A stretch of DNA of 64,000 nt from Cronobacter malonaticus LMG 23826 (GCF_001277215.2 NZ_CP013940.1:3286001-3350000), one strand, 5' to 3'. Counted from the stretch's first letter, positions 32,476-43,266 are shown. Notes: generated by a model not told the origin, from the sequence alone. Numbers and translations are program-made.

Positions 32476-34905
32476 TTACTGATACTTTTTGGTGCGCCGG
32501 GTTGGCAGCGCGTTGGCCGGATCGTCCGGCCAGACATGTTTCGGGTAGCGCCCTTTCATCTCTTTCTGCACCTCTTTCCAGGCGCCACGCCAGAACGCGC
32601 TGAGATCGCGCGTGATCTGCAGCGGCCGCTGGGCGGGTGAAAGCAGTTCAAGGGTGAGCGGCACCCGGCCTTCGGCGATAACCGGCGTTTCGGCTTCCCC
32701 GAACATTTCCTGGATGCGCACCGCCAGCGCCGGTGGGTTCTCCTCATGATAGCGAATCGCTATCCGGCTGCCGGTCGGCACAGTGTAATGCGCCGGCAGC
32801 GCACTATCCAGACGTTGCCGCTGCGTCCAGTCGAGTAAATGCAGCAGCGCCTGAGCAAGATTGATGTTTTTCAGCGCGCGCAGCGAATGCACGCCGTGAA
32901 GCGCCGGTAACAGCCAGACATCGAGCGACGCCAGAAGCGCCTCGTCGCTGACGTCCGGCCACGGCTCCTCCGGCAGCCAGCGCGCCGCGCAGTGCAAACG
33001 CAGGCGCAACTGCTCCGCCTCTGGCGTCCAGTTAAGAACAGAAAGCCCTTTTTCGCGAATGCCGTTAAGCATTGCCTGGTGAAGTTCGTCTTCGGAGGGT
33101 TTTGAGAGCGGCTGCGTTTTTAGCACCAGTTGCCCCACCTGCCAGCGACGCTGCGCGCGCAGCGTGCCCTGTTCGTCATTCCACTCCAGCGAATCGCGCT
33201 GGCTCAGCAGATGCGGACATTCATCAATGAGCGCGTCAATATCCAGCGGCAGCGCCTGTAAAATCCGCGCGTCGGCGCTGTTACTGCCCTGCAATAAGAG
33301 CGGCGCGATAAGCCACTCATAGCGCGTCAGCGCGTCATCCTGACTGAGCATCGCGCCCATGCCGTTGGCGAGCTGATAACGCCCCTCCTGCCCACGACGA
33401 CGCGCGATGCGATCGCTGAACGCGCAGGCGAGCAGCGCGGGCGCCAGCGAGAGCGACGGCGTCCCGCCGCGAGCGTTAAGCCGCTTCATCAGTTGCGTGC
33501 TGCGGGCCTGCCAGTTGCCCTGGCTGCGGGAAAAGGCGCTGCGCAAATCCGCCTCTGCGCCGCGCGGCGGCTCTTCAAGGATGGCGGCAAGCCGCGCCGC
33601 CGTCGCCTGCGCGTCAGCGCCTTCGGCGCAGGCCAGCATCGCGGCGAGACGCGGATCGTTGCCGAACTGCGCCATCTGGCGTCCACGCGCGGTGAGCTGG
33701 CCGTCTTTCAGCGCGCCCAGCGCGGTAAGTAATTCGCGCGCGGCGGCCAGGTTAACGGCAGGCGGCAGATCGAGCCACTGGAGATCGGTCACGTCACGGC
33801 ATCCCCACATCAGCAGCTCCAGCAGCAGCCCGGAGAGATCGCTTTGCGTGATTTCCGCCTCCGCCTGCGCGGCGGCGCGTTCCGCCTGCTCTTTCGGGAG
33901 AAGATGCAGGCAGATGCCTGGCTCAAGGCGTCCGGCGCGCCCGGCGCGCTGGGTCATCGACGCCTGGCTGATGCGCTGCGTGATAAGCCGCGTCAGCCCG
34001 GTGCGGGCGTCAAAGCGCGCCACGCGCTCCTGTGCGCTGTCCACCACCAGCCGGATGCCTTCGATGGTCAGGCTGGTTTCGGCGATATTGGTGGCGAGCA
34101 CCACTTTGCGAAAGCCCGGCGGCGCGGGCACGATAGCCTTGCGCTGCTCCGCGAGCGGCAGCGCGCCGTAGAGCGGGCACAGCAGCACGTCGCGCCCGAC
34201 GCGCTCCGCAAGCTGCGTCTGCACGCGCTGGATCTCGCCGACGCCCGGCAAAAACAGCAGCAGCGAACCGGGTTCTTCACGCAACAGCCCGCTCACCGCC
34301 TGCGCCACCGCCTCATCGAAACGCTGATGCGCCGAAAGCGCCTGATAACGCCGCTCCACCGGGAAACTGCGCCCTTCGGAGACCACCGTCGGCGCCTGCG
34401 GCAGCAGCGCCTGCAGGCGCGCGTTGTCGAGCGTCGCAGACATGATCAGCAGTTTGAGATCCTCGCGCAGCCCCTGCTGGACATCGAGCAGCAGCGCCAG
34501 CGCGAGATCCGCCTGCACGCTGCGCTCGTGGAATTCATCAAGGATCACCAGCGACACGCCGGAAAGCTCCGGGTCGCGCTGCAGCAGCCGCGTCAGAATG
34601 CCTTCGGTCACCACTTCCAGCCGCGTGGCCGGGCCGGTGCAGCTTTCGGCGCGCATCCGGTAGCCCACGGTTTCGCCGCACGGCTCGCCGAGCAGATCCG
34701 CCAGACGCTGCGCCACGTTGCGCGCCGCAAGCCGTCTGGGTTCCAGCATGATGATTTTCCCGTCCAGCACGCCGGACTTTAAGATTTCCAGCGGCAGCCA
34801 GGTCGATTTCCCGGCGCCGGTCGGGGCGCACAGCAGCACCTGCGGTGCGTGCTGCAGGGCGTTGAGAAGTTCAGGCAAAACGGCGGCGACCGGTAAAGAC
34901 GACAC
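32476..34905 (-). CDS. hrpB: HrpB, ATP-dependent DExH helicase
   Basis: DEAH-type RNA helicase of unclear physiological role. The start is GTG at 34905 (VSSLPVAAV), with a TGGAG site 7-8 bases upstream and 809 residues as in E. coli; the frame stays open to 34962 but that part is unconserved. Motifs: Walker A APTGAGKST at 27-35, DEFH in LDEFHERS, SAT, and motif VI QRAGRAGR; a conserved C-terminal HrpB domain ends KHVWPDDPAN. Divergent from thpR with 71 bases between starts. Confidence 0.95.
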   Translation of the reverse strand: MSSLPVAAVLPELLNALQHAPQVLLCAPTGAGKSTWLPLEILKSGVLDGKIIMLEPRRLAARNVAQRLADLLGEPCGETVGYRMRAESCTGPATRLEVVTEGILTRLLQRDPELSGVSLVILDEFHERSVQADLALALLLDVQQGLREDLKLLIMSATLDNARLQALLPQAPTVVSEGRSFPVERRYQALSAHQRFDEAVAQAVSGLLREEPGSLLLFLPGVGEIQRVQTQLAERVGRDVLLCPLYGALPLAEQRKAIVPAPPGFRKVVLATNIAETSLTIEGIRLVVDSAQERVARFDARTGLTRLITQRISQASMTQRAGRAGRLEPGICLHLLPKEQAERAAAQAEAEITQSDLSGLLLELLMWGCRDVTDLQWLDLPPAVNLAAARELLTALGALKDGQLTARGRQMAQFGNDPRLAAMLACAEGADAQATAARLAAILEEPPRGAEADLRSAFSRSQGNWQARSTQLMKRLNARGGTPSLSLAPALLACAFSDRIARRRGQEGRYQLANGMGAMLSQDDALTRYEWLIAPLLLQGSNSADARILQALPLDIDALIDECPHLLSQRDSLEWNDEQGTLRAQRRWQVGQLVLKTQPLSKPSEDELHQAMLNGIREKGLSVLNWTPEAEQLRLRLHCAARWLPEEPWPDVSDEALLASLDVWLLPALHGVHSLRALKNINLAQALLHLLDWTQRQRLDSALPAHYTVPTGSRIAIRYHEENPPALAVRIQEMFGEAETPVIAEGRVPLTLELLSPAQRPLQITRDLSAFWRGAWKEVQKEMKGRYPKHVWPDDPANALPTRRTKKYQ

Positions 34906-34976
34906 GACAGGCTCCAGAGGGTTACTATGAAAGGCACGCATTGTAGCATTCCGCCCGATCATTACGAGTTACCGCT

Positions 34977-35507
34977 ATGTCAGACCAGAAACGGCTGTTT
35001 TTCGCGCTGCCTCTGCCAGCCGACCTTCAGCAACAGATTATCGAGTGGCGCGCCGCACACTTTGCGCCGGACGCGGGCAGGCCGATTGCCGCCGCGAATT
35101 TGCATATCACGCTCGCGTTTTTAGGCGATGTCAGCGCGCAAAAGCAGCGCACGTTAAGCGCGCTTGCCGGGCGTATTCAGCAGCCAGGGTTTACGCTGGC
35201 GCTGGACGACGCCGGGCACTGGCCCCGCTCGCAGGTCGTCTGGCTTGGCTCCCGCCAGCCGCCGCGCGGCCTGCTGCAGCTCGCGAATTTACTGCGCGCG
35301 CAGGCGGCACGCAGCGGTTGTCCACAAAGCGCGCAACCCTTTCATCCGCATGTCACATTACTGCGTAACGCTCAGCACCCGGTCAGGCTGCCGCCGCCAG
35401 GGTTTGGCTGGCAGCTTCCGGTGCGGGAGTTTGTGCTGTATGAATCGCGATTTGAACAGGGACGTACCCGTTACCAGACTCTGCAACGCTGGTCTCTGAA
35501 CCCATAA
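34977..35507 (+). CDS. thpR: ThpR, RNA 2',3'-cyclic phosphodiesterase
   Basis: 2H-phosphoesterase that opens 2',3'-cyclic phosphates and can ligate tRNA halves in vitro (formerly LigT). The 176 residues have both HxTx catalytic motifs: HITL at 43-46 and HVTL at 125-128. Followed by sfsA after 9 bases, so cotranscribed; the physiological RNA substrate is not known. Confidence 0.93.
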   Translation: MSDQKRLFFALPLPADLQQQIIEWRAAHFAPDAGRPIAAANLHITLAFLGDVSAQKQRTLSALAGRIQQPGFTLALDDAGHWPRSQVVWLGSRQPPRGLLQLANLLRAQAARSGCPQSAQPFHPHVTLLRNAQHPVRLPPPGFGWQLPVREFVLYESRFEQGRTRYQTLQRWSLNP

Positions 35508-35516
35508 GGAAGCGAC

Positions 35517-36221
35517 ATGGAATTTACCCCCGCACTGCAACCGGCCCGGTTGATTCAGCGCTATAAGCGCTTTCTCGCCGATGTGGTCACGCCGCAAGGC
35601 GAAACCTTAACCCTGCACTGCCCGAACACCGGTGCGATGACCGGCTGCGCGACGCCCGGCGATACCGTCTGGTATTCCACCTCAAGCGTCGCGACGCGCA
35701 AATATCCGCACACGTGGGAATTAACCCAGACCCGTGATGGCGCGCTGATTTGCGTGAATACGCTGCGCGCCAACACGGTGGTGAAAGAGGCGTTGCAGAC
35801 GCAGCGCCTGCCTTCGCTCGCCGGTTACGAGAGCCTTAAGAGCGAAGTCAAGTACGGTGCCGAACGCAGCCGCATCGACTTTATGTTGCAGGCGAGTGAC
35901 AAGGTTAACTGCTATATTGAGGTGAAATCCGTGACGCTGTCGGAGCAGGATTCAGGGTACTTCCCGGATGCGGTGACCGCGCGCGGTCAGAAGCATTTAC
36001 GGGAGCTGATGAGCGTAGTGGAGCAAGGGGATCGCGCCGTGCTGTTGTTCGCCGTGCTGCACTCCGCCATTACGCAGGTTGCCCCGGCGCGCCATATTGA
36101 TGAGCGCTATGCTGAGCTGTTAAGCGAGGCGCAGCGCAAGGGGGTGGAAGTGCTGGCCTGGAAGGCCTTGCTTTCCGCCAGTGAGATAACGCTGACGTCG
36201 CCTTTGCCGGTTCGCTTATAA
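35517..36221 (+). CDS. sfsA: SfsA, sugar fermentation stimulation protein
   Basis: The 234-residue cytosolic protein combines an N-terminal OB-like nucleic-acid-binding region with a C-terminal nuclease-like domain. Multicopy sfsA was reported to raise maltose gene expression in E. coli; the direct activity is uncertain. Conserved segments include [14 protein letters not shown] near 38-51 and the EVKSVTL nuclease-like motif near 137-143. A GGAAG ribosome site precedes the ATG. Confidence 0.93.
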   Translation: MEFTPALQPARLIQRYKRFLADVVTPQGETLTLHCPNTGAMTGCATPGDTVWYSTSSVATRKYPHTWELTQTRDGALICVNTLRANTVVKEALQTQRLPSLAGYESLKSEVKYGAERSRIDFMLQASDKVNCYIEVKSVTLSEQDSGYFPDAVTARGQKHLRELMSVVEQGDRAVLLFAVLHSAITQVAPARHIDERYAELLSEAQRKGVEVLAWKALLSASEITLTSPLPVRL

Positions 36222-36399
36222 CCAGTTGATCCGCAATCGACTAATAATGATACGGCCGCGTGCGCAAATACGCTTTTCCTCACAGGGTTGTCAAGTGTTA
36301 CGTTTAGATAATTGCTATCCGGAAAAGCTTCTGTTATTTATAGCGGCCTGATTTTTCCCCCGAGAAGGGGATCGATAGTGCGTGTTAAGGAGAAGCAAC

Positions 36400-36855
36400 A
36401 TGCAAGAAGGGCAAAACCGTAAAACATCGTCCCTGAGTATTCTCGCCATCGCTGGGGTGGAGCCGTATCAGGAGAAACCGGGCGAAGAGTATATGAACGA
36501 AGCCCAGCTGGCGCACTTCAGGCGTATTCTTGAGGCATGGCGTAATCAACTCCGGGATGAAGTCGATCGCACCGTAACCCACATGCAGGATGAAGCTGCA
36601 AACTTCCCGGATCCGGTAGACCGTGCCGCCCAGGAAGAGGAGTTCAGCCTTGAGCTGCGTAACCGCGACCGCGAACGCAAGCTTATCAAGAAGATTGAAA
36701 AAACGCTGAAAAAAGTGGAAGACGAAGATTTCGGCTACTGCGAATCCTGCGGTGTTGAAATCGGCATCCGTCGTCTGGAAGCCCGTCCGACCGCCGATCT
36801 GTGCATCGACTGTAAGACGCTCGCTGAAATCCGCGAAAAACAGATGGCCGGCTAA
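36400..36855 (+). CDS. dksA: DksA, RNA polymerase-binding transcription factor
   Basis: Binds the RNA polymerase secondary channel and works with ppGpp in the stringent response, including on rRNA and r-protein promoters such as rpsB here. I start at ATG 36400 ([10 protein letters not shown]) after an AAGGAG site; 151 residues, virtually identical to E. coli. The coiled-coil tip has D71 and D74 (FPDPVDRA), and the zinc finger cysteines are at 114, 117, 135 and 138. A terminator follows and gluQ is next. Confidence 0.98.
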   Translation: MQEGQNRKTSSLSILAIAGVEPYQEKPGEEYMNEAQLAHFRRILEAWRNQLRDEVDRTVTHMQDEAANFPDPVDRAAQEEEFSLELRNRDRERKLIKKIEKTLKKVEDEDFGYCESCGVEIGIRRLEARPTADLCIDCKTLAEIREKQMAG

Positions 36856-36880
36856 TCGCCGACGCAAATTACTCACACTT

Positions 36881-36910
36881 ACGGCGGGATTTTCCCGCCG
36901 TATTCTTTTA
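36881..36910 (+). terminator. Terminator of dksA
   Basis: Stem ACGGCGGGA/TCCCGCCGT around a short T-rich loop followed by ATTCTTTTAT, 26 bases after the dksA stop. Probably leaky, since gluQ begins 15 bases later. Confidence 0.7.
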
Positions 36911-36924
36911 TATCTGCCATCACC

Positions 36925-37821
36925 ATGTCTGTTAAGCCATACATCGGGCGTTTCGCCCCCTCTCCTTCCGGCGAACTGCATTTCGGCTCGCTGATTGCCG
37001 CGCTCGGCAGCTATCTTCAGGCTCGCGCATTAAACGGTCAGTGGCTTGTCCGTATCGAGGATATCGATCCGCCGCGCGAAGTACCGGGTGCCGCCGACGC
37101 GATTTTGCGCCAGCTTGATCATTACGGCCTGCACTGGGACGGCGAGGTGCTGTATCAGTCGCAGCGTCACGAGGCCTACCGCGAGGCGCTAGCGTACCTG
37201 CGCGAGCACGGACTAAGCTACTACTGCACCTGCCCGCGTAGCCGTATTCAGCAACTGGGCGGCATTTATGATGGCCACTGCCGCGCGTTACGTCACGGCC
37301 CGGAGAACGCCGCCGTGCGGCTCGTGCAGACGCACCCGGTCATGGCGTTTACCGATAAACTGCGCGGCAATATCACCGCCGACCCGGCCCTCGCCCGCGA
37401 AGATTTTATTATTCACCGCCGCGACGGGCTGTTCGCCTATAACCTGGCGGTCGTCGTCGATGACCATTTCCAGGGCGTGACGGAAATCGTGCGTGGGGCG
37501 GATCTTATCGAGCCGACGGTGCGCCAGATTTCGCTCTATCAGCAGTTTGGCTGGCAGGCACCGGATTACGTTCACCTGCCGCTGGTGGTGAACCCGGATG
37601 GCAACAAGCTTTCCAAACAGAACCACGCCCCGCCGCTGCCGGAAGGCGACCCGCGTCCGGTGCTGGTTGAGGCGCTGGCGTTTTTAAACCAGCCGGTCGA
37701 TGACGACTGGCGCGCGCTTTCCACCGAAACGCTGCTGCGTCAGGCGGTGGAAAAATGGGATCTCAGCGCGGTGCCTGCGGCGGCAGCCGCGAATCCGGCA
37801 TTCTCAAATGCGTTGCGCTGA
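36925..37821 (+). CDS. gluQ: GluQRS, glutamyl-queuosine tRNA(Asp) synthetase
   Basis: Paralogue of glutamyl-tRNA synthetase lacking the anticodon-binding domain; attaches glutamate to queuosine at position 34 of tRNA(Asp). The 298 residues contain the HIGH-like [13 protein letters not shown] start, a zinc site built by CTC near 99 and the later GIYDGHC, and the KLSKQN loop that replaces KMSKS. Location after dksA is the same in E. coli. Confidence 0.95.
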   Translation: MSVKPYIGRFAPSPSGELHFGSLIAALGSYLQARALNGQWLVRIEDIDPPREVPGAADAILRQLDHYGLHWDGEVLYQSQRHEAYREALAYLREHGLSYYCTCPRSRIQQLGGIYDGHCRALRHGPENAAVRLVQTHPVMAFTDKLRGNITADPALAREDFIIHRRDGLFAYNLAVVVDDHFQGVTEIVRGADLIEPTVRQISLYQQFGWQAPDYVHLPLVVNPDGNKLSKQNHAPPLPEGDPRPVLVEALAFLNQPVDDDWRALSTETLLRQAVEKWDLSAVPAAAAANPAFSNALR

Positions 37822-37873
37822 GCTATATTAGCCGCTGTTTTTTGTCCAGAGTCTGACACTACCGAGGTGCACC

Positions 37874-39274
37874 ATTTTTACCCGAGTCGCTAATTTTTGC
37901 CGTAAGGTGTTAAACCGCGAGGAGAGCGTGGTTGACGAAGGCGTCGCACAGCCCGCCATAACCATTATCCCGCGTGAACAGCACGCTATCTCCCGCAAAG
38001 ATATCAGCGAGAACGCGCTTAAAGTGATGTACCGCCTGAATAAAGCCGGTTATGAAGCCTGGCTTGTCGGCGGTGGTGTGCGCGATCTGCTGCTTGGCAA
38101 AAAGCCGAAAGATTTCGACGTCACCACCAACGCCACGCCGGATCAGGTACGCAAGCTGTTCCGCAACTGCCGCCTGGTTGGCCGCCGTTTCCGCCTGGCC
38201 CACGTCATGTTCGGGCCGGAAATCATTGAAGTCGCCACCTTTCGCGGCCATCACGAAGAGAACGCGGGCGATCGCGCCACTTCCCAGCGAGGCCAGAACG
38301 GCATGCTGCTGCGCGACAACATTTTCGGCTCGATTGAAGAAGACGCCCAGCGCCGCGATTTCACCATCAACAGCCTCTATTACAGCGTGGCCGATTTCAC
38401 GGTACGCGATTACGTGGGCGGCCTGAACGATCTTAAAGAAGGGATTATCCGTCTTATCGGCGATCCGGAAACCCGCTACCGCGAAGATCCGGTGCGTATG
38501 CTGCGCGCGGTGCGCTTCGCCGCCCGGCTTGATATGCGCATCAGCCCGGAAACCGGCGAGCCTATCCCGCGCCTCGCCACGCTGCTCAACGATGTGCCGC
38601 CGGCGCGTCTGTTTGAAGAGTCGCTGAAGCTGTTGCAGACCGGTTACGGCTATGCGACTTATCGTCTGCTGTGCGAATACAATCTGTTCCAGCCGCTGTT
38701 CCCGGGCATCAGCCGCTATTTCACCGAGAAAGGCGACAGCCCGATGGAGCGTATCATCGCGCAGGTGCTGAAGAACACCGATCACCGCATTCATAACGAC
38801 ATGCGCGTGAACCCGGCGTTCCTGTTCGCCGCGATGTACTGGTATCCGCAGCTCGAAATGGCGCAGAAAATCGCCCAGGAGAGCGGCCTTGCGTACTACG
38901 ACGCGTTCGCGCTCGCCATGAATGACGTGCTGGATGAAGCCTGCCGCTCGCTCGCGATCCCGAAACGCATCACGACGCTTATCCGCGATATCTGGATGCT
39001 GCAGCTGCGCCTGTCGCGCCGTCAGGGCAAACGCGCCTGGAAGCTGATGGAGCACCCGAAATTCCGCGCGGCTTACGATCTGCTGGCGCTGCGCGCCGAA
39101 GCGGAAAACAACAGCGAGCTGCAACGCCTGACGAACTGGTGGGGTGAATTCCAGTCCGCCGCGCCGCCGATGCAAAAAGATATGCTCAACGATCTGGGCG
39201 ACGAGCCGGCCGCGCGTCGCCGCACGCGTCGTCCACGCCGTCGCACTTCCCCGCGCCGCGAGGGTAACGCGTGA
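37874..39274 (+). CDS. pcnB: PcnB, poly(A) polymerase I, starting at AUU
   Basis: Adds poly(A) tails that promote RNA decay, and sets ColE1 plasmid copy number through RNA I. The reading frame aligns with E. coli PcnB ([12 protein letters not shown]) from an ATT codon at 37874, with an AGGTG site 4 bases upstream; E. coli pcnB is known to start at AUU. This gives 466 residues. The first standard start would be GTG 37907, which would remove 11 conserved residues. Nucleotidyltransferase signature [12 protein letters not shown] and DFD metal residues are intact; the C-terminus is arginine-rich. The stop overlaps the folK GTG by 4 bases. Confidence 0.93.
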   Translation: MFTRVANFCRKVLNREESVVDEGVAQPAITIIPREQHAISRKDISENALKVMYRLNKAGYEAWLVGGGVRDLLLGKKPKDFDVTTNATPDQVRKLFRNCRLVGRRFRLAHVMFGPEIIEVATFRGHHEENAGDRATSQRGQNGMLLRDNIFGSIEEDAQRRDFTINSLYYSVADFTVRDYVGGLNDLKEGIIRLIGDPETRYREDPVRMLRAVRFAARLDMRISPETGEPIPRLATLLNDVPPARLFEESLKLLQTGYGYATYRLLCEYNLFQPLFPGISRYFTEKGDSPMERIIAQVLKNTDHRIHNDMRVNPAFLFAAMYWYPQLEMAQKIAQESGLAYYDAFALAMNDVLDEACRSLAIPKRITTLIRDIWMLQLRLSRRQGKRAWKLMEHPKFRAAYDLLALRAEAENNSELQRLTNWWGEFQSAAPPMQKDMLNDLGDEPAARRRTRRPRRRTSPRREGNA

Positions 39275-39750
39275 CGCTGGCCTTTATCGCGCTCGGCAGC
39301 AACCTCGCCGAGCCGCTTTCCCAGGTGAATAACGCGCTGGCTGCGCTGGCGCGTATTCCGGGCAGCCGCATTGTGGCGACCTCTTCGTTTTATCGCACCC
39401 CGCCGCTTGGCCCGCAGGATCAGCCCGATTATCTGAACGCCGCCGTGGCGCTGGAGACGACGCTCAGCGCTGAAGCGCTTCTCGATAACACGCAGCGCAT
39501 TGAGCTTGAGCAGGGGCGCGTGCGTAAAGCGGAGCGCTGGGGCCCGCGCACGCTCGATCTCGATATCATGCTGTTTGGTGACGCAACGATAAACACCGGG
39601 CGCCTGACCGTTCCCCACTACGACATGAAAAACCGCGCTTTCATGCTGCTGCCGCTTTCAGAGATTGCGCCCGCGCTGCGCTTCCCGGATGGCGAGCGTC
39701 TGGCCGATGTGCTCGAACGCCTTGATTGTTCAGCAATTCGCCACTGGTAA
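39271..39750 (+). CDS. folK: FolK, 6-hydroxymethyl-7,8-dihydropterin pyrophosphokinase
   Basis: Transfers pyrophosphate from ATP to hydroxymethyl-dihydropterin in folate synthesis. The GTG start overlaps the pcnB stop (GTGA). The 159 residues match E. coli. The signature [15 protein letters not shown] near 89-103 holds the two Mg-binding aspartates. In E. coli a fimbrial cluster (yadN to yadC) separates folK from panB; here the gap is only 87 bases. Confidence 0.96.
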   Translation: MTLAFIALGSNLAEPLSQVNNALAALARIPGSRIVATSSFYRTPPLGPQDQPDYLNAAVALETTLSAEALLDNTQRIELEQGRVRKAERWGPRTLDLDIMLFGDATINTGRLTVPHYDMKNRAFMLLPLSEIAPALRFPDGERLADVLERLDCSAIRHW

Positions 39751-39791
39751 ATCAAAAAGTTTCCCTTCGTATTTCCTCGCGGTATCCTCCC

Positions 39792-39808
39792 GTAAACGCA
39801 TCGTTTAC
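39792..39808. promoter_or_regulatory. Inverted repeat upstream of panB
   Basis: GTAAACG-CAT-CGTTTAC: perfect 7-base arms around a 3-base centre, 30 bases before the panB start. The form suggests an operator, but I do not recognise the regulator; it does not fit the PurR consensus. Confidence 0.5.
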
Positions 39809-39837
39809 ACTGCTTTTTTTCTGTTTGCGGGACACCC

Positions 39838-40632
39838 ATGAAACCGACAACCATTTCTCAATTGCGACGCCTGAAGGAAACCGGCAAAAAATTCGCCACT
39901 ATCACCGCCTACGATTTCAGCTTTGCGAAACTCTTTGAAGAAGAAGGAATTGGCGTCATGCTGGTGGGGGATTCACTGGGCATGACCGTCCAGGGCCACG
40001 ACTCCACTCTGCCGGTCACCGTTGACGATATCGCCTACCATACCCGCGCCGTTCGCCGCGGCGCGCCGCACTGTCTGTTGCTCGCCGATTTACCCTTTAT
40101 GGCTTACGCCACGCCTGAACAAGCCTTTGAAAACAGCGCCGCGGTTATGCGCGCGGGTGCCAATATGGTCAAAATTGAAGGCGGCCAGTGGCTTGCCGAC
40201 ACAGTACGCATGCTGACCGAGCGCGCCGTGCCGGTGTGTGGGCATCTGGGGCTGACCCCGCAATCCGTGAATATTTTCGGCGGCTATAAAGTGCAGGGCC
40301 GCGATGAAGCCGCCGCACAGACGCTGCTTAACGACGCGCTGGCTTTAGAAGCCGCGGGCGCGCAACTGCTGGTGCTGGAATGTGTGCCGGTCGCGCTGGC
40401 GCAGCGCATCACCAACGCGCTTTCCATTCCGGTTATCGGCATCGGTGCCGGTAACGTCACTGACGGGCAGATCCTCGTGATGCATGACGCCTTCGGTATT
40501 ACCGGCGGCCACATCCCGAAATTCGCCAAAAACTTCCTGGCTGAAGCGGGCGATATGCGCGCCGCGGTGCGCCAGTATATTGCTGAAGTGGAGTCCGGCG
40601 CGTACCCGGGCGAAGAACACAGCTTTCACTAA
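39838..40632 (+). CDS. panB: PanB, 3-methyl-2-oxobutanoate hydroxymethyltransferase
   Basis: First committed step of pantothenate synthesis: moves a hydroxymethyl group from methylene-THF to ketoisovalerate. The 264 residues form a TIM barrel; metal ligands are seen in LVGDSLGM (Asp near 45) and the D84-type position in ADLPFM, and the catalytic Glu in HDAFGI-adjacent strands. First of panB-panC-panD. Twelve bases separate it from panC. It uses the folate made downstream of FolK. Confidence 0.96.
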   Translation: MKPTTISQLRRLKETGKKFATITAYDFSFAKLFEEEGIGVMLVGDSLGMTVQGHDSTLPVTVDDIAYHTRAVRRGAPHCLLLADLPFMAYATPEQAFENSAAVMRAGANMVKIEGGQWLADTVRMLTERAVPVCGHLGLTPQSVNIFGGYKVQGRDEAAAQTLLNDALALEAAGAQLLVLECVPVALAQRITNALSIPVIGIGAGNVTDGQILVMHDAFGITGGHIPKFAKNFLAEAGDMRAAVRQYIAEVESGAYPGEEHSFH

Positions 40633-40644
40633 AGGAGTGTCATT

Positions 40645-41499
40645 GTGCTGATTATTGAAACCGTGCCGCTGCTGCGCCAGCAGATCCGTCGCCTGCGCAT
40701 GGAGGACAAACGCATTGCCCTGGTGCCGACCATGGGGAATCTCCATGACGGCCATATGAAGCTGGTGGATGAGGCGAAAGCCAGTGCCGACGCGGTAGTG
40801 GTAAGTATTTTCGTCAACCCGATGCAGTTTGATCGCGCCGACGATCTGGCGCGCTATCCGCGCACGCTTCAGGAAGATTGCGAAAAGCTGAAAAAACGCG
40901 GTGCCGATTTCGTATTCGCACCGACGCCGGAAGAGGTCTATCCGCAGGGCATGAGTGATCAGACCTATGTTGACGTTCCCGGCCTCTCTACGATGCTCGA
41001 AGGCGCAAGCCGTCCAGGGCATTTCCGTGGCGTCTCGACCGTGGTGAGCAAGCTCTTTAACCTTGTTCAGCCGGATGTCGCCTGCTTTGGCGAAAAGGAT
41101 TATCAGCAGCTTGCGCTTATTCGCAAAATGACGGCCGACATGGGTTATGACATCGAGATTATCGGCGTGCCGACGGTACGCGCCAAAGACGGGCTGGCGC
41201 TCAGCTCCCGCAACGGTTATCTCACCAGCGACCAGCGCAAAATCGCGCCGGGCTTGAGCAAAGTGATGAACGCGATGGCGGAGAAACTACGCGCGGGCGA
41301 GCGCGATCTGGAGGCGATTATCGCCGCGGCCAGCGACGAACTCAGCGAGAAAGGTTTCCGCCCGGACGACCTGCAAATCCGCGATGCCGACACGCTGCAG
41401 GCGCTCTCACCGGCCAGCCAGCGCGCGGTAATTCTGATGGCCGCGTGGCTCGGCCAGGCGCGGTTAATCGACAATCAGACCGTGGAATTAACCCAGTAG
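40645..41499 (+). CDS. panC: PanC, pantothenate synthetase
   Basis: Joins pantoate and beta-alanine using ATP. It starts at GTG 40645 with an AAGGAG site. The 284 residues carry the HIGH-type motif in TMGNLHDGH near 31-39 and the GEKDYQQL segment that binds ATP; the KMSKS-equivalent LSSRNGYL is at about 187-194. Between panB and panD as in E. coli, but without the intervening yadD transposase-like gene. Confidence 0.96.
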   Translation: MLIIETVPLLRQQIRRLRMEDKRIALVPTMGNLHDGHMKLVDEAKASADAVVVSIFVNPMQFDRADDLARYPRTLQEDCEKLKKRGADFVFAPTPEEVYPQGMSDQTYVDVPGLSTMLEGASRPGHFRGVSTVVSKLFNLVQPDVACFGEKDYQQLALIRKMTADMGYDIEIIGVPTVRAKDGLALSSRNGYLTSDQRKIAPGLSKVMNAMAEKLRAGERDLEAIIAAASDELSEKGFRPDDLQIRDADTLQALSPASQRAVILMAAWLGQARLIDNQTVELTQ

Positions 41500-41543
41500 A
41501 CAGCATGGGTAAAAAGGGCAATACTGCCCGGGATAAATTCCTG

Positions 41544-41565
41544 GAGCCGGGTCACCGCCCGGCTC
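41544..41565 (+). promoter_or_regulatory. Hairpin in the panC-panD gap
   Basis: Perfect 8-bp stem GAGCCGGG/CCCGGCTC with a 6-base TCACCG loop and no T tract. It may be a processing or attenuating structure that lets panD be expressed apart from panBC; function unknown. Confidence 0.5.
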
Positions 41566-41596
41566 TGACGACATTCAGGTAAACAGGGTTCAAGTT

Positions 41597-41977
41597 ATGA
41601 TTCGCACCATGTTGCAGGGCAAACTGCACCGCGTCAAAGTTACTCAGGCGGACCTGCATTATGAAGGCTCCTGCGCCATCGATCAGGATTTCCTCGAGGC
41701 CGCGGGCATTCTGGAATATGAAGCCATTGATATCTACAACGTGACCAATGGCAAACGCTTTTCAACTTACGCCATCGCGGGCGAGCGCGGCTCGAAGATC
41801 ATTTCGGTGAACGGCGCGGCGGCCCACTGCGCGGATGTCGGAGATATCCTGATTATCGCAAGCTACGTGACCATGCCGGATGAGCAGGCGCGCAGCTGGC
41901 AGCCGAAAGTCGCCTATTTCGACGGCGACAACGAGATGAAACGCATCGCCAAAGCGGTGCCGGTGCAGGTAGCGTAA
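41597..41977 (+). CDS. panD: PanD, aspartate 1-decarboxylase proenzyme
   Basis: Makes beta-alanine for PanC. Pyruvoyl enzyme of 126 residues synthesised as a proenzyme that cleaves itself between G24 and S25 (YEGSCAI), which are present; cleavage in enterics is assisted by PanZ, not in this window. Catalytic Y58-type residue and the NGAAAH segment are conserved. Ends at a bidirectional terminator shared with the convergent yadE-like gene. Confidence 0.97.
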   Translation: MIRTMLQGKLHRVKVTQADLHYEGSCAIDQDFLEAAGILEYEAIDIYNVTNGKRFSTYAIAGERGSKIISVNGAAAHCADVGDILIIASYVTMPDEQARSWQPKVAYFDGDNEMKRIAKAVPVQVA

Positions 41978-41993
41978 CGCTGCGCACAACAAT

Positions 41994-42020
41994 AAAGCCC
42001 TCCTCGCGAGGGCTTTTTTT
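41994..42020. terminator. Terminator between panD and the yadE-like gene
   Basis: Stem AAAGCCCTC/GAGGGCTTT around a short CTCGC loop and a run of T, 17 bases after panD and directly at the end of the opposing gene. Confidence 0.85.
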
Positions 42021-43266
42021 ATCCCTGCGGCTGATTACTGATGATTTTCGCCATCGTCTCCAGCGAGTCGGTACGCAGAATATAGAGCCGCTTTAACAGA
42101 TACGGGTTATCGCCCGGCTTCACTTTGCCCTTCACCGTCGTCACCGCCAGATGAAACCCGGCGTCGCCCGCCGCCTTCACCGCTTTATCGTCATACCCGC
42201 CGAACGGATAAGAGAGAAACAGCACATGCGGATTAAACTGCGAGAGCGCACGGCGCGAGCGTTGATAATCAAAAAGAATATTGTGATACGTGCGGCTTAA
42301 CAAAATCGGATGGCGCGCGCCGTCGGTGCGGTGCAGAAAATGAGTATGCGACTGGACATCAAACACGTCCTGAATCGCTTTCAGCTCCGACACGCTCATA
42401 AACTGGAGTGATTTCGGGTCCCAGCGCTGCGGATGACGTTTGATGCGCGACGAGATAATAAACGCCGTCGCCTTAAAGCCATACTCTTTCAGTACCGGAT
42501 ACGCGTAGCGATAAACCGATTTCAGGCCGTCATCGAAGGTGATCGCCACCGCGCGGGCGGGCAGATTAATGCGGTTATGCACGTAGCCGTCGAGATCGTA
42601 GAGGCTTATCGTCGCGTAGCTCTGGTCGCGCAGCCAGGTCATCTGGTTGCTGAAGGCACGCACAGACGTGGTGGTGGACGTATGGCGAAACCGGGTGTTC
42701 TCTTCATCACGCAGAATGTGATGGTACGTCAGCACCGGGATGCCGTTATCTTCCTGCGCGTCGAGGCTACTGATATACCCCAGCCGGTCGCCAATGCGGA
42801 TCTGATACCAGGTCTGGTTCAGGCGGTCTTTTAGCTTGCCGACAATCGGGTAGCGCAGATTTTCCGCCAGCGTGCCGAACGGTTCGCTGTTCACATCCGG
42901 TTCGTTATAAATAGTGACATCCCGCCAGGTCAGTAGATTTTGATTGCTGAGCGGCTTATTCAGATCGCCCAGGCTGTCCGTCACGCGTTTTTTGCCCTGC
43001 ACGTCGGTCAGATGCGCTTTGTCGATAAACCCGGTGCCGAAGCCGAAGCGAAATTCATAGTAGTCAGCGGCAATCGGCACCACGGCGAGCAACTGCCCTT
43101 CACGAATGATACCAACCGTCTGCACGTTATCACCGACCTTCGCCCAGATCGCGGCATCTTCGGTGATTTGCATATATTGTTCGCGGGGTTGTTCGCTGCC
43201 GAGGAGACTGGCCTGCGCGACGCCTGTGGCCAGAAGGAGCAGACAGAAAAAGAGACGATTTAGCAT
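42019..43266 (-). CDS. yadE: YadE-like exported polysaccharide deacetylase
   Basis: I start at ATG 43266 ([12 protein letters not shown]), giving a clear signal peptide cut near AQAS and 415 residues in all; E. coli YadE has about 409. The first 170 residues contain two SH3-like segments (IWAKVGDNV..., [10 protein letters not shown]). The C-terminal NodB domain (about 195-410) has the metal motif TFDDG near 262 and the HxH-type SHTHFLH near 330, so it probably deacetylates an N-acetylated glycan in the periplasm or cell wall; the substrate is unknown. The E. coli yadI gene next to it is absent. Confidence 0.88.
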   Translation of the reverse strand: MLNRLFFCLLLLATGVAQASLLGSEQPREQYMQITEDAAIWAKVGDNVQTVGIIREGQLLAVVPIAADYYEFRFGFGTGFIDKAHLTDVQGKKRVTDSLGDLNKPLSNQNLLTWRDVTIYNEPDVNSEPFGTLAENLRYPIVGKLKDRLNQTWYQIRIGDRLGYISSLDAQEDNGIPVLTYHHILRDEENTRFRHTSTTTSVRAFSNQMTWLRDQSYATISLYDLDGYVHNRINLPARAVAITFDDGLKSVYRYAYPVLKEYGFKATAFIISSRIKRHPQRWDPKSLQFMSVSELKAIQDVFDVQSHTHFLHRTDGARHPILLSRTYHNILFDYQRSRRALSQFNPHVLFLSYPFGGYDDKAVKAAGDAGFHLAVTTVKGKVKPGDNPYLLKRLYILRTDSLETMAKIISNQPQG

